Shown: positions 1 to 9,007, counted from the first letter of the stretch. The stretch is 64,000 bases of DNA from RGIG1681 sp045657465 (GCA_045657465.1 JAZOTD010000007.1:1-64000); one strand, 5' to 3'. Made by a program: numbers and translations. The notes: generated from the letters alone by a model not told the origin.

Positions 1-779
1 GTGGTGGTACTGCTACTCAAGACGATATTACAGCAGGTCTTCCAAGAGTTGAAGAAATCTTTGAAGCTAAGAAACCAAAAGGTGTTGCTGTTATTTCTGA
101 AATCTCAGGAAAAGTTGTAAAAATTGACGAACCAAAACAACAAGTTACTGTTCTTTCTGATGACGGTAATGAAGTTGTTTATGGTGTGCCTTATGGCGCT
201 AGATTCAAAGTGACTGAAGGAAGCAAATTAGAACCAGGTTCAAGAATTACAGAGGGTCCAATCAATCCTCATGATATATTGAAAACTCGTGGTGTAAAAG
301 ACACACAAGACTATATGATAGTCGAAGTCTTAAAAGTTTACCATAAATCTGGTGTAGACGTAAACGACAAGCACCTTGAAATTATTATTCGTCAAATGCT
401 TAGAAAAGTTAGAATTGAAGATGCTGGAGATACATCAATGCTTCCAGGTGATCACGTTGATATGTTCAAATTTGAAGAAGAGAACGAAAGAGTTCTTGAA
501 AACGGAGGAGAACCAGCAACTGCAAAACGTGTTCTTCTTTCAATCACAAAATCATCACTTGCAACTGACAGTTTCTTGTCTGCTGCGTCATTCCAAGAAA
601 CAGTTAGAGTTCTTACTGATGCTGCAATCAAAGGAAGTGTTGACAACCTTGTTGGTCTTAAAGACAACATCATTATCGGTAAGAGAATTCCTGCTGGTAC
701 TGGTCTTAAGAGATATAGAGATATCACTCCAACAGAAGTTGCAAACTATGACACAACAGAAATTGTTGAAGCTGAATAA
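1..779 (+). CDS. rpoC: RNA polymerase beta' subunit, C-terminal part (partial)
   Basis: Open from the left edge; the frame begins at base 3 and ends in TAA at 777-779. The start of the protein lies outside the window. The visible 258 residues contain the conserved GLPRVEEIFEA segment followed by KPKG, then the C-terminal region with DVNDKHLEIIIRQM and GDTSMLPGD, all typical of bacterial beta'. Beta' carries the catalytic half of the polymerase and the clamp. The last residues (NYDTTEIVEAE) look like a natural end. A strong terminator follows at once, so this is the end of the rpoBC operon. The call is firm. Confidence 0.97.
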   Translation, partial: GGTATQDDITAGLPRVEEIFEAKKPKGVAVISEISGKVVKIDEPKQQVTVLSDDGNEVVYGVPYGARFKVTEGSKLEPGSRITEGPINPHDILKTRGVKDTQDYMIVEVLKVYHKSGVDVNDKHLEIIIRQMLRKVRIEDAGDTSMLPGDHVDMFKFEEENERVLENGGEPATAKRVLLSITKSSLATDSFLSAASFQETVRVLTDAAIKGSVDNLVGLKDNIIIGKRIPAGTGLKRYRDITPTEVANYDTTEIVEAE

Positions 780-790
780 TTTAAGCATTC

Positions 791-819
791 AAAAACAGGG
801 CAACCGCCCTGTTTTTTTT
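791..819 (+). terminator. Terminator after rpoC
   Basis: Perfect hairpin with stem AACAGGGC/GCCCTGTT and loop AACC, followed by eight T. It lies 12 bases after the rpoC stop. Confidence 0.93.
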
Positions 820-901
820 GTGTAAAAACCGGTGAGAAACTCTTGAAAAAAATAAAAATATAATCAAGATTATTAATAATTGTTAAAAGATAGTTGAAAA
901 C

Positions 902-937
902 AAAAAAGCAAGAAAGTTTATATTTTCTTGCTTTTTT
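902..937. terminator. Bidirectional terminator between convergent genes
   Basis: Hairpin AAAAAAGCAAGAAA/TTTTCTTGCTTTTTT around a short AT loop. The A and T runs let it work both ways. It serves the leftward methyltransferase-like gene and backs up the rpoC terminator. Confidence 0.8.
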
Positions 938-975
938 CATATTTTATTTCTATTTTTTCTGTATTTTTGCGTTTT

Positions 976-1905
976 TTATAACCCTGGTTGAAAGTTTGTG
1001 TCATCTGGAGCTTTTGAAATAACTGGGTCAATTGAAAAATATTTAACAGCTTTAACTTCAGCTTCGGTGGCGTTTATGTTATAAAGATTAAGTTTTTCAT
1101 TGAAATATTTTTCTCTAATTCTAAAAAATTCATGTTCTTCCATGACTTTTTTAACCTGTTCTTCAGTTGCGTCGATATTGAATGCATATCCGCCATAAAA
1201 ACGAACGTAGGCGTCAATTTCAGGCAAAATTTCGTGCCATGTGGCAGGTTTGCCAGGTGTTTTGCTTGGTGGAATGTGACAGTTGCAAAGTTCGATAAAA
1301 TAAGGCTTATTTTGCTTTGCACATTCGGTAACCATATGTGCAATTGCTGAACATGGACGTTGACCAACAATCACGTCATAATCACTTAAATTAGTGTTTG
1401 TTGAAAAATATTGTTCCTTTGCCGCAACGTTGAGTCTTGCAAGTGTTTGTGGTGTGAGTTCAAAACGAGAATCCATTGCAGAAACATTGTCAAAACTTTC
1501 TGCCATTAAAATTGATGAAAAAGGAAAATCTCCAGCACCAACATCTAAAATTTTATTTTCTTTTCCAACCAAATCTGTGATAATTTCAGCAAATTGTTGT
1601 TGAGTGAGTCCACAGAATGTTTTGAGTTTATTTTCTAAAATTTTAACTTTGCCTTCAAGCAAACGAGTTAATCTTTCATTGGTTGAGAATCCATCTTCAC
1701 GACGAATGAGATTTATGTTTTCTCTAACAAAGGCATCAAATCTTTTTGGTGATAAAAACAAGTCTTTTACGCTGAAGACAGTTGCAGAGCAGAACATTTT
1801 ATAAAGTGCATTCATGTCATAGTCTGCAGACACGCCATAAACATGCGAAGACATATATTCTTTTAATGCATCAAGTTCATTAAGTTCAATATTTTTATAA
1901 TCCAT
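976..1905 (-). CDS. Class I SAM-dependent methyltransferase-like protein
   Basis: 309 residues from the ATG at 1905, which has GGAG at proper spacing; a TTG further upstream (1917) lies on top of that ribosome site and is not used. Residues 119-130 (ILDVGAGDFPFS) match motif I of class I methyltransferases, and D145 is placed to bind the SAM ribose. Residues 1-110 are helical and unlike a known domain. After motif I the protein is Cys-rich (CAKQNKPYFIELCNC). The substrate is unknown. It is a single gene bounded by terminators on both sides. The fold call is good; activity is inferred from motif I only. Confidence 0.6.
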   Translation of the reverse strand: MDYKNIELNELDALKEYMSSHVYGVSADYDMNALYKMFCSATVFSVKDLFLSPKRFDAFVRENINLIRREDGFSTNERLTRLLEGKVKILENKLKTFCGLTQQQFAEIITDLVGKENKILDVGAGDFPFSSILMAESFDNVSAMDSRFELTPQTLARLNVAAKEQYFSTNTNLSDYDVIVGQRPCSAIAHMVTECAKQNKPYFIELCNCHIPPSKTPGKPATWHEILPEIDAYVRFYGGYAFNIDATEEQVKKVMEEHEFFRIREKYFNEKLNLYNINATEAEVKAVKYFSIDPVISKAPDDTNFQPGL

Positions 1906-2071
1906 AATTTTCTCCAAAAATGTATTAATTTTTGATTTTAGAGCAATAATTTACAGGATATATATGAAAAAACACAATTTTCTCTCACATATATAGTTAT
2001 TATATCATAAAAGTAACAAAATGTCAATAGGGAGTCATCTTTTTGGGTTTTACAGGTAAAATTAGCAAAAT

Positions 2072-2097
2072 AAAAAACCACTAAAATGTGGTTTTTT
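2072..2097 (-). terminator. Terminator after the MFS-HAD operon
   Basis: Stem AAAAAACCAC/GTGGTTTTTT with loop TAAAAT, directly after the HAD stop codon when read leftward. Confidence 0.88.
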
Positions 2098-2099
2098 AT

Positions 2100-2708
2100 T
2101 TATAAAAACATTTTTTTAAGGTCGACAACATTTTGTTTTGGGTCGGTGAAGTGGAAGGTGTTTATGTTTCGTTTTTGTGCTTGGTCGAGATTTCTTTGAA
2201 CATCATCAATGAAAATTGATTCTTCTGGATTGATTGCAAAACGTTTAATTGCCAGGTCAAACACGTCACCGTCTTTTTTAAAAAGACCAACTCTGCAAGA
2301 ATAGATTATGTCATCAAACAAGTCTTCAAAACCCTCAATTTCAGTTTTAAGATATCTTATGGTGTATTCTTCCATATCAGAGATGATAAATAGTTTATAA
2401 CCTTTTTCTTTTAATCTTTTAATTAAATTTAGAGTTTTTGTAAATGGTGGAATCATTTTTCTTAAATTTTCAACTTTCCAAAGCATATCAACATATTGGG
2501 TATATTCAGGAACTTGTTTTTTTGTTTCCATCAAAAATTCTTCTGCAGAAATGAGTCCTTTGCTAAATTCATCCCAAAGCGGGGTGTAGAGAACCTTGGT
2601 GTTAAGCACTTTTGTTATTTTTTTGTCAAGCCCCAACCTTTCAACATAATCGCCGAATTTGTAATCGACAATTACGCCGCCGATATCAAAAATTATATTT
2701 TTAATCAT
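2100..2708 (-). CDS. HAD-family phosphatase, YihX-like subclass
   Basis: 202 residues from the ATG at 2708, preceded by GGAAC; an open extension upstream would run into the MFS gene and is rejected. Motif I is FDIGGVIVDY, with the nucleophile Asp in the DxGGV form of the YihX/epoxide-hydrolase-type subgroup. Later come FIISDMEEYT (motif II region) and SIFIDDVQRNLDQA (motif IV acid pair). The cap is helical and inserted after motif I, so a small phosphomonoester is the likely substrate; the exact one is unknown. It starts 16 bases after the MFS stop, so the two are co-transcribed. Confidence 0.85.
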   Translation of the reverse strand: MIKNIIFDIGGVIVDYKFGDYVERLGLDKKITKVLNTKVLYTPLWDEFSKGLISAEEFLMETKKQVPEYTQYVDMLWKVENLRKMIPPFTKTLNLIKRLKEKGYKLFIISDMEEYTIRYLKTEIEGFEDLFDDIIYSCRVGLFKKDGDVFDLAIKRFAINPEESIFIDDVQRNLDQAQKRNINTFHFTDPKQNVVDLKKMFL

Positions 2709-2724
2709 TTTAGTTCCTTTTTTA

Positions 2725-3984
2725 TTAATTTTTATTTTGATTTTCTGTTGCCATTTCTTGAAGTCTAATTTGGTCAAAGTCTTTTCTTATTGAACGTTGT
2801 TTATACATTATAAAGTATTTGTATGGATTGATTGCTACAAACACAACGAGCAAGATTTTGAATGCTAAAATGTTTCCAATAAATCCAACTAAAACAAATA
2901 TAACATAAGCCACAACTTTAAATGATGCTTGAATTGTTTCAACGAGCATGTTGTGTTCTGCGACGAACTCATATTGACCAATATTTTTGATAATTGCATC
3001 ACGTTCAATGCTGCCAAAATAATCAGAAAAATAGACTGCAAGCGTTAATGCAAAGTTAAATATGATGAGAGTTGTTTTGTTAAGCCACAACACTGTGAAA
3101 ATGCATGATATTAATGGAAAAATTCCAATCAAAGAATAAACCACAGCTTTGTTAAGTTTTGGGCTTTCATCATATTTTTTAAACAGCATCAATAAAAGTA
3201 TTGTTGCAAGTGAAAAGGCTGATGTGAATAAGCCAAGGTTTAGATTTGTTTTGAATGTGTAGATGGTTAAAATGATAATAATTGTTTTATATGTGCTTTT
3301 AAAACCAGCCAACAAAGCATTTAAATAAGTGAGATTAACTTTCTTTTTAACGTCTTTGTTTTGTTTGAGATAATTAAGATATTTCTTCACTTCAAATTTT
3401 GATTCAGGTGGGCGATGTGATTTGATTCCAAACGAAAGGGCAAATTGCAAAACCGAAATCAAAACAACATAGATTGCAACAACTGAATAAGAAGAAGCGT
3501 CAATAACAAAACCTAAAATTGTTGGAACGATAACTTTTATTAAGTTTGTGAAAACTGTTGCAAGCAAATGATAGTTTTTAACAGAACTTCTTCCGTTTAG
3601 TTCGGTTTTCATTACGTGATATGATGAATAGAAAAATGAATCAAGGCCTAAAATAACACCTGCTAAAATTACCCAAGAAGAAATTATTTCACCCCAAAAC
3701 ACGAGAGCGACTAGCAACAGAGTGTTTACAAAAATGCCGATTCGCAAAAACGAAACACGATTGCTTTTGTCAACCAAATAGCTAAGCAAGAAATAGGTGA
3801 TCACATAAGTGGCGTTTTGTGCAATATATAACAAACCGATATTTAAAAGACCTGTGCCAAAAATGTTATTTGGAGACACAGACAATATGTGCGATGTTAA
3901 AAAGGTTGATGTAAAAAGTTCAAGAACTATTTTGAGCAAGTAAACAGACATTAATGAACTTTGTGTTTTGTTAAATGTTTTCAT
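2725..3984 (-). CDS. MFS transporter
   Basis: 419 residues from the ATG at 3984 with AAGGA eight bases before it; a TTG at 4002 has no ribosome site. The protein is almost wholly hydrophobic, with about 12 membrane spans in two halves joined by a charged loop near residue 205-220 (KFEVKKYLNYLKQNKDVKKK). A conserved D-K/R pair after the second helix (LVDKSNRVSFLR) fits the major facilitator A-motif. It probably works as a secondary transporter or exporter. Substrate unknown. First gene of a two-gene operon with the HAD phosphatase. Confidence 0.8.
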   Translation of the reverse strand: MKTFNKTQSSLMSVYLLKIVLELFTSTFLTSHILSVSPNNIFGTGLLNIGLLYIAQNATYVITYFLLSYLVDKSNRVSFLRIGIFVNTLLLVALVFWGEIISSWVILAGVILGLDSFFYSSYHVMKTELNGRSSVKNYHLLATVFTNLIKVIVPTILGFVIDASSYSVVAIYVVLISVLQFALSFGIKSHRPPESKFEVKKYLNYLKQNKDVKKKVNLTYLNALLAGFKSTYKTIIIILTIYTFKTNLNLGLFTSAFSLATILLLMLFKKYDESPKLNKAVVYSLIGIFPLISCIFTVLWLNKTTLIIFNFALTLAVYFSDYFGSIERDAIIKNIGQYEFVAEHNMLVETIQASFKVVAYVIFVLVGFIGNILAFKILLVVFVAINPYKYFIMYKQRSIRKDFDQIRLQEMATENQNKN

Positions 3985-4055
3985 AAAATTTTTCCTTTGC
4001 AAGAAAAGTATAACACAAACTGACTTGTGATGTAAAACTCAAAACCCGCAAAATA

Positions 4056-4080
4056 AAAAAACACCAAAAAATTGGTGTTT
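4056..4080 (-). terminator. Terminator overlapping the Nudix stop codon
   Basis: Stem AAACACCAA/TTGGTGTTT with a four-A loop, followed on the minus strand by a T run. The hairpin starts inside the stop codon of the Nudix gene. Confidence 0.85.
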
Positions 4081-4639
4081 AATTGTTTTCTAAATATTCA
4101 ATTAACATTTTGTATGTTGCTTGATTCATATCATTAATATCTGCTGGGTCGAGCTTTTTGATTTCATCAAGAGCAAGTTTAACCTTTTTATAAGATTTGT
4201 TTTTATCAGTAAATTCGCCGTCGATTCCAAACTGCTCAGATTCTGCGGTTGTTGGTGTGCACAAATAATAATACTCAACGCGGCGAGAAGGAAATTCTTC
4301 GCCGTCAAGGTTCATCGGCACGGTGTAATATTGCTTTCCTAAATATTTCACTGGTTTAACGTGCAAGCCATATTCTTCAAATGCTTCTCTTACAACCGCT
4401 TGTTTGATGGTTTCGCCTTCGTCAACTCCGCCACCTGGAAGTAAGTAGTGCTTTGCATAGCTTTTGCGATTGTCGTTTCTGGCAAGGTCATCTGCTACCC
4501 CGTTTAAGTATGTGACTTCAATTGTTAAAAGTTTTTTGTTTTCAACGATGATGGCACGAGCTTTTTTGAAAAATTTTCGAGTTTTAAATAATGAGTAAGA
4601 ATATTCAAGTTTTTTTCTTTTATAATCTATATTGTTCAT
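4079..4639 (-). CDS. Nudix hydrolase
   Basis: 186 residues; ATG at 4639 with a GGGGG ribosome site. A full Nudix box spans residues 70-92 (G70, E76, R84-E85, E88-E89, G91), so Mg-dependent hydrolysis of a nucleoside-diphosphate-linked substrate is expected. The loop after the box (QYYTVPMNLDGEEFPSRRVEYYYLC) fits the central beta-sheet. It stands alone, with its own terminator, between the MFS operon and the DUF11 pair. The substrate cannot be told from the sequence. Confidence 0.88.
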   Translation of the reverse strand: MNNIDYKRKKLEYSYSLFKTRKFFKKARAIIVENKKLLTIEVTYLNGVADDLARNDNRKSYAKHYLLPGGGVDEGETIKQAVVREAFEEYGLHVKPVKYLGKQYYTVPMNLDGEEFPSRRVEYYYLCTPTTAESEQFGIDGEFTDKNKSYKKVKLALDEIKKLDPADINDMNQATYKMLIEYLENN

Positions 4640-4738
4640 ATTTGTCCCCCTTTTTCAAACATTTTTATTTTAACACAAAAGTTTAAACTTGCAAACATCT
4701 TTCACAATGAATAGAAATTTTGCATAAATTAAATTAGG

Positions 4739-4757
4739 CGGAAAATTTAAATTTCCG
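4739..4757 (+). promoter_or_regulatory. Small inverted repeat in the leader of the DUF11 operon
   Basis: CGGAAA at 4739-4744 pairs with TTTCCG at 4752-4757 across a palindromic AT core, ending 12 bases before the GGAG of the first DUF11 gene. It could shape the leader RNA or bind a regulator. I see no good -35/-10 pair in the 140-base gap. Confidence 0.35.
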
Positions 4758-4780
4758 TCAATATACAAAAGGAGAGAATA

Positions 4781-5641
4781 ATGGCAACACAAATTAATAA
4801 CACGGCTTCGGTTGCTTATGCATATGGCAGAAGTGGGGCTGACAGTGCGACTAGCAATGTTGCAACCACTAGTTTAATTGAAGATTATGCAATTTCAGCC
4901 ACAAAGCAGTCATTAAATTCATCTTTTAGACCAGGTGAAAATATCACTTATGCGATAAATGTTAGAAATGACGGCACCGAACCATTATATTTGGTGACAA
5001 TTTCTGACGATTTGGGCGGTGCAGGTCAACCCCTTTCATTTGTTGAGGGCAGTGGAATTTTTGTTGTTGATGGCGTTACAAGCACTGTTGTTCCAACAAC
5101 AATTAGTCCGTTGACATTTACGCTTTCTTCACCTCTAACAAGTGGTGAAAATGCAACGTTAGTGTTTGTTACAAGAGTGAGTTCATCACTTGCTGACACA
5201 GTTGACGAAATCACAAACACTGCAACAGTTACCGCACGTGAAGGTTCAGTTACTGGAGACGTTATAACTGTATCACCAAACCCATCAACAACTCTTTTTC
5301 TTGAAGATTATGCACAGCTTAATGTTACAAAAGAAGTTAGTGCAAGCGAGATTGTTCCTAATCAAGCATTTAATTATGTCATCACAATTGAAAACCTTGG
5401 CAGTCTCGATGCAACAAATGTGGTTGTTACTGACCAACTTCCAGCAGGGTTCACAATCAATTCAATTTCTGCAGTAACAAATGGTGTTTCAACATCATAT
5501 GATCCTGCTGATTACACGATTGATCCAACCACAAACACACTCACACTTCCAACTAACGACACAAAATCAATTGTTGTGCCTGCATCTGTTGGTGGCGTTT
5601 CGGGCATCACCGTTATTACAATCAACGGACAAATCAATTAA
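4781..5641 (+). CDS. DUF11 repeat protein, copy 1
   Basis: 286 residues; ATG preceded by AAAGGAGAG. It has two DUF11 (B_ant_repeat) beta-sandwich domains: residues about 40-135 (ITYAINVRNDGTEPL, then DDLG) and about 170-285 (FNYVITIENLGSLDA, then VVVTDQLPAGF). The start MATQINNTASVAY is typical of short free-standing DUF11 proteins. No signal peptide, membrane span or sorting motif is visible, which is unusual for a family best known from surface proteins. Strongly Thr/Ser/Asn/Val-rich. Co-transcribed with a paralogue 15 bases downstream. The role is unknown; a structural or spore/surface-layer role is only a guess. Confidence 0.8.
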   Translation: MATQINNTASVAYAYGRSGADSATSNVATTSLIEDYAISATKQSLNSSFRPGENITYAINVRNDGTEPLYLVTISDDLGGAGQPLSFVEGSGIFVVDGVTSTVVPTTISPLTFTLSSPLTSGENATLVFVTRVSSSLADTVDEITNTATVTAREGSVTGDVITVSPNPSTTLFLEDYAQLNVTKEVSASEIVPNQAFNYVITIENLGSLDATNVVVTDQLPAGFTINSISAVTNGVSTSYDPADYTIDPTTNTLTLPTNDTKSIVVPASVGGVSGITVITINGQIN

Positions 5642-5656
5642 TTTAAGGAGAACATA

Positions 5657-6481
5657 ATGGCGACACCAATAAACAACACCGCAGGGGCAACTTATCAATT
5701 CAGCGGTGGAACTGAAGTGCTCACTGCAACATCAAACGAGAATGTAGTGGTTTTGCAAGAATCTTCAGGACTTACTATTACCAAAACAGCCAACCCATCA
5801 ACATTTTTAACAGGCGACATTATCACATATACCGTTCGAATCACTAATAACAGCTCAAGTTATTTTAATGGGGTTCGAATCATTGATGATCTCGGTGGTG
5901 GGGCATTGGCGTATGTTGTGGGCAGTGGAAGTTTAACCACCAGCACACAAACCTATCCAGTCACACCAGTGGCTGTTAACCCACTCACATTCACACTTCA
6001 ACAATTGGCTGTGGGTGCTTCAATGACACTTACTTATCGCTCACAAGTTGTGTTTAATTTGCCAAGTACAACCACATCAATCACAAATAATGTTAGGGGA
6101 ATTGGCTACACTGCATCTGGAACAATTGTTGGTTCAGATTCAGAAACAATTGTAAAAAAAAATAGTTTAAGTTTAGACATTTCAAAAACTGCAAGTGAAA
6201 CTGAAGTTATGCCAAACCAAAGCTTTAGTTATTATATCACGCTAAACAATTTAAACACTGCCGATGCAATTATCTTGTCAATAACCGACCAACTTCCAAG
6301 CAATTTCACACTTACTGGTGTGTTGCTTAAAATTGGCTCAGGTTCAACAATTAACTTAAATTCGACAGACTACACCTTGACTACTGGCAACTTGTTCACA
6401 TTGCCATCATCTTCAGGACCATTTGTTACGGTGCCTGCAGGGGGCTCAACAGTTGTCACATTAACTGGATATTTTAACTAA
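5657..6481 (+). CDS. DUF11 repeat protein, copy 2
   Basis: 274 residues; ATG with AAGGAG. Paralogue of the preceding gene with the same plan: an N-terminal stretch MATPINNTAGATY, then two DUF11 domains, the first with ITYTVRITNNSSSYF and DDLGGGALAY, the second with FSYYITLNNLNTADA and SITDQLPSNF. It also lacks a signal peptide and any anchor. The pair is a tandem duplication that has diverged well. The two probably assemble together. It ends in a strong terminator shared with the convergent gene. Confidence 0.8.
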   Translation: MATPINNTAGATYQFSGGTEVLTATSNENVVVLQESSGLTITKTANPSTFLTGDIITYTVRITNNSSSYFNGVRIIDDLGGGALAYVVGSGSLTTSTQTYPVTPVAVNPLTFTLQQLAVGASMTLTYRSQVVFNLPSTTTSITNNVRGIGYTASGTIVGSDSETIVKKNSLSLDISKTASETEVMPNQSFSYYITLNNLNTADAIILSITDQLPSNFTLTGVLLKIGSGSTINLNSTDYTLTTGNLFTLPSSSGPFVTVPAGGSTVVTLTGYFN

Positions 6482-6482
6482 C

Positions 6483-6509
6483 AAAAAACCACCAATTTGG
6501 TGGTTTTTT
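6483..6509. terminator. Bidirectional terminator
   Basis: Near-perfect stem AAAAAACCACCA/TGGTGGTTTTTT with a three-base loop between convergent genes. Confidence 0.9.
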
Positions 6510-6916
6510 TAGTTAAGACTCAATGTTTTTATTGTTTCATAAAGTTTAGACATGTCACTTTCAAGATTAAAATAAAAACAACGGCCTTCATATTTGTTGT
6601 TGTGTTTTCGAATAAGATTGAACCCAGAATAATCTGGATTAACTTCAATCAAAAGGGCATCAAATGGCATGTCATTGTGAAGCATGGTCTTTTCAAAAAC
6701 AAACTCAAGCCAAATCCCACTTTGTTTCGCTTTTCTAGTTTCTTTGTCGATGCTCACGCCAAAGGCTGGCATGTCATGTGCATTGTGAATTATTGTTAAA
6801 AACGCATCCAAAATCAGTTCAAACTTGTCGTCACCTTTGATTAAAGTGGTCTCATTATTTTGAACTGTTACAATAATTTGTGATGCTGATTTAAAATCAA
6901 TATTATTTTCGTGCAT
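6509..6916 (-). CDS. Hypothetical protein
   Basis: 135 residues from the ATG at 6916, which has a very strong GGAGGGG site. A longer form from an ATG at 6964 would add a hydrophobic leader (MVTKTLCCILLLFGGV), but that start has no ribosome site, so the short soluble form is preferred. The protein is mixed alpha/beta with no motif I recognise; it has one His-Asp stretch (IIHNAHDMPAFGVSID). It is a single gene. Function unknown. Confidence 0.6.
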   Translation of the reverse strand: MHENNIDFKSASQIIVTVQNNETTLIKGDDKFELILDAFLTIIHNAHDMPAFGVSIDKETRKAKQSGIWLEFVFEKTMLHNDMPFDALLIEVNPDYSGFNLIRKHNNKYEGRCFYFNLESDMSKLYETIKTLSLN

Positions 6917-7070
6917 AACCCCTCCAAATAACAACAATATACAGCATAATGTTTTTGTAACCATAGATTCTTATTATTTGAAAGTTTAACAAAATTCATT
7001 CAAAAAGCAAATTAAATTTTTAAAAAGTCGAAACTTGGGGTATAATAGAAACATAAAAAACAGGTGAATT

Positions 7071-7763
7071 ATGGAAAATCAAACAAATTCAGTTAACAAG
7101 AAAAGAGATGTTTTTCGAATCTGCAATTTTGTGTTTGCAAGTGTGCTTGCGGCAATGTGTATTGTTATGATGTTTTATCACATCTCAATTGGCGACCCTA
7201 ATGGCAGGGTGCTGGCATGTGCAATTTCAACGATTCCGTTTTTCGCACCATTCTTAATTGAGCTAATTATAAACCGCAGATTTGGAAACTTTACAATTTT
7301 AATATACTTAGTGTTTGTGTTTTATGCGGCATTTATTGGTTCAGTTTTGGGATTATTTAAAACAAGCTCAGTGCTTGATAAAATCGCCCACACTGTGTTT
7401 GGATATTTGGGTTGTTATTTGGGGCTTGCTCTTTCAGTGAATACCATAAGCAAAAAAGAACACCCTTGGTTTGTGCTCGTGGTGTGCTTTTTCACAAGCA
7501 TGGCATTTGCTGCCTTGTGGGAAGTGTTTGAGTTTTCAGGCGACACATTTTTTTCACAAACCGCACAAGGTTATCCCGTTAATGGAATCACTGATGTCAC
7601 CGACACAATGCTTGACATCACTGTAAATCTTGCTGGGGCGATTGTGTTTGTGATTCAATATATTTTGCATATTTTAACCAAGAAAAATCTTTTTATTGAA
7701 ACCATGGCAAAAGATCTAACTTTAAAAACAAGACAAGATAAAACAAGGGTTGAAAAAGAATAA
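7071..7763 (+). CDS. YjdF/DUF2238-like integral membrane protein
   Basis: 230 residues with about six membrane spans. The motif LDKIAHTVFGYLGCYLG followed by ALWEVFEFSGD and then DVTDTMLDITVNLAGA resembles the YjdF (DUF2238) family pattern WExxEF...DTMxDxxxNxxGA. The conserved acidic residues and the His within the helices suggest a buried site, but the family has no proven function. The ATG follows AGGTGA; a TATAAT lies at 7041-7046. The next gene starts 32 bases on, so the two may be co-transcribed. Confidence 0.6.
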   Translation: MENQTNSVNKKRDVFRICNFVFASVLAAMCIVMMFYHISIGDPNGRVLACAISTIPFFAPFLIELIINRRFGNFTILIYLVFVFYAAFIGSVLGLFKTSSVLDKIAHTVFGYLGCYLGLALSVNTISKKEHPWFVLVVCFFTSMAFAALWEVFEFSGDTFFSQTAQGYPVNGITDVTDTMLDITVNLAGAIVFVIQYILHILTKKNLFIETMAKDLTLKTRQDKTRVEKE

Positions 7764-7795
7764 ACTATATGTTAAAATTTACTTAAGAGGAAATT

Positions 7796-8713
7796 ATGAT
7801 ACATTCAAAAATTTTACAGAACGGAAAAATTATAGAAGCAAACGGCTCAGTTGTTGACGAGACATATGATTTAGGCAACAACAAATGTTTTGCAGTGTTT
7901 ACAAAATGCGGGCATGTTGGCAACGGTTATTATATGCCAATTTGTTTTGCTGTAAAGGCAAAAGATTTGGAACTGGCCGTTAAACTCACTAAAGAATTTC
8001 CACGCGTTAAAAGAGATTCAAAACATTGCATTATCGGCGCCGTTGAAGTTTCAGCTGTTGAATATTATTTGTTGCACTATGCAAATGACAATGATTTATA
8101 CTTAAATTCAAACCTAAACAATCAAGATGTTGATAGCATCCAAAAACGTAGAATAATAACAACTGAAGCGTTAAATGACATTCTTGAAGAAGATAAAACG
8201 AAAAGACCGATAAACAGATATCGTGATGTCGCAATAAAAACAGCCGACCAATATGAAGATTATCAAATCTTGCAAAGAGCATTTGCACCTGTTTTGTATG
8301 GCGATAAATATATGGTGCCAACAAAATTTAATTTAAGGGATATTTTGAGAGAATATTATAGAGAGATTGCAATTGTTCAAGGCATTTTGAAAAAGAGGGC
8401 TTTGCCACTTGTTTATTATTATGAACTCTTTGGACCAAACAATGAGCTAGGCATTAAATATGAAGATAATGGGCTAAAATATGTTTCTTCAAGAGGAAAT
8501 CCGGTGTATGTTCCAATCATTGAATCATCACAAAGATTTCTTGAAGAAAGAACCGCATCAAATGAATTTGTTTTTGCCGAAGACGCAGAAGAGAGTGTTG
8601 CTGAAATTGAATATTCAAAGCAAGCACCACTCGAATCTGCAATTAGCAAATTTAACAAAAGGCTTGCAAAAACAAAAGAACTGCAAAAGCTACGACAACC
8701 AGGAGAAGAATAA
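7796..8713 (+). CDS. Hypothetical protein
   Basis: 305 residues; ATG with AGAGG. Soluble. The N-terminal ~120 residues look like a compact alpha/beta domain (CFAVFTKCGHVGNGYYMPICF, then CIIGAVEVSAVEYYLLHY); the middle is helical and basic; the last 80 residues are acidic, then Lys/Arg-rich (RLAKTKELQKLRQ). I do not recognise a family. It follows the YjdF-like gene closely and ends at a terminator. Confidence 0.6.
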   Translation: MIHSKILQNGKIIEANGSVVDETYDLGNNKCFAVFTKCGHVGNGYYMPICFAVKAKDLELAVKLTKEFPRVKRDSKHCIIGAVEVSAVEYYLLHYANDNDLYLNSNLNNQDVDSIQKRRIITTEALNDILEEDKTKRPINRYRDVAIKTADQYEDYQILQRAFAPVLYGDKYMVPTKFNLRDILREYYREIAIVQGILKKRALPLVYYYELFGPNNELGIKYEDNGLKYVSSRGNPVYVPIIESSQRFLEERTASNEFVFAEDAEESVAEIEYSKQAPLESAISKFNKRLAKTKELQKLRQPGEE

Positions 8714-8714
8714 A

Positions 8715-8741
8715 AAGAAGTTTAACAAAACTTCTTTTTTT
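8715..8741 (+). terminator. Terminator
   Basis: Stem AAGAAGTTT/AAACTTCTT, loop AACA, then T run, directly after the stop at 8713. Confidence 0.9.
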
Positions 8742-8812
8742 ATGAATAAAAATTTAGTCGTGGGGCATAAGATTTAAAAATAAAGATTAATTTAAAAATT
8801 TTTATAAAATGC

Positions 8813-8842
8813 TTGAATAAGACATGGTGCGTGTGATATAAT
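8813..8842 (+). promoter_or_regulatory. Promoter of tRNA-Ser
   Basis: TTGAAT (8813-8818), 18 bases, then TATAAT (8837-8842) with an extended TGA before it. The tRNA starts 36 bases downstream. Confidence 0.75.
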
Positions 8843-8878
8843 CTAGTCACGTGATTAAATCGCGGCAAATTTAATATT

Positions 8879-8969
8879 GGAGAGATACTCAAGAGGCCGA
8901 AGAGGCGCCCCTGCTAAGGGTGTAGTGTTAGAAATAGCAGCGCGGGTTCGAATCCCGCTCTCTCCGCCA
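8879..8969 (+). tRNA. tRNA-Ser(GCU)
   Basis: Class II tRNA with acceptor GGAGAGA/TCTCTCC, discriminator G and an encoded CCA at 8967-8969. The anticodon loop CTGCTAA (8911-8917) gives anticodon GCT at 8913-8915, reading AGC and AGU. A long variable arm follows the anticodon stem, and the T loop TTCGAAT is canonical. It has its own promoter and terminator. Confidence 0.97.
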
Positions 8970-8975
8970 AGCAAG

Positions 8976-9007
8976 ATTGTATTCTAACGCAGAATACAAT
9001 TTTTTTT
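8976..9007 (+). terminator. Terminator of tRNA-Ser
   Basis: Stem ATTGTATTCT/AGAATACAAT, loop AACGC, then a run of seven T. Confidence 0.93.

Noticed and set aside
376..825. Second-frame ORF over rpoC
   Set aside because: Lies inside the rpoC frame, with composition of an out-of-frame shadow; no ribosome site.
6917..6964. Signal-peptide-like extension of the 135-residue protein
   Set aside because: The hydrophobic leader has no ribosome site, while the internal ATG has GGAGGGG. Not fully excluded.
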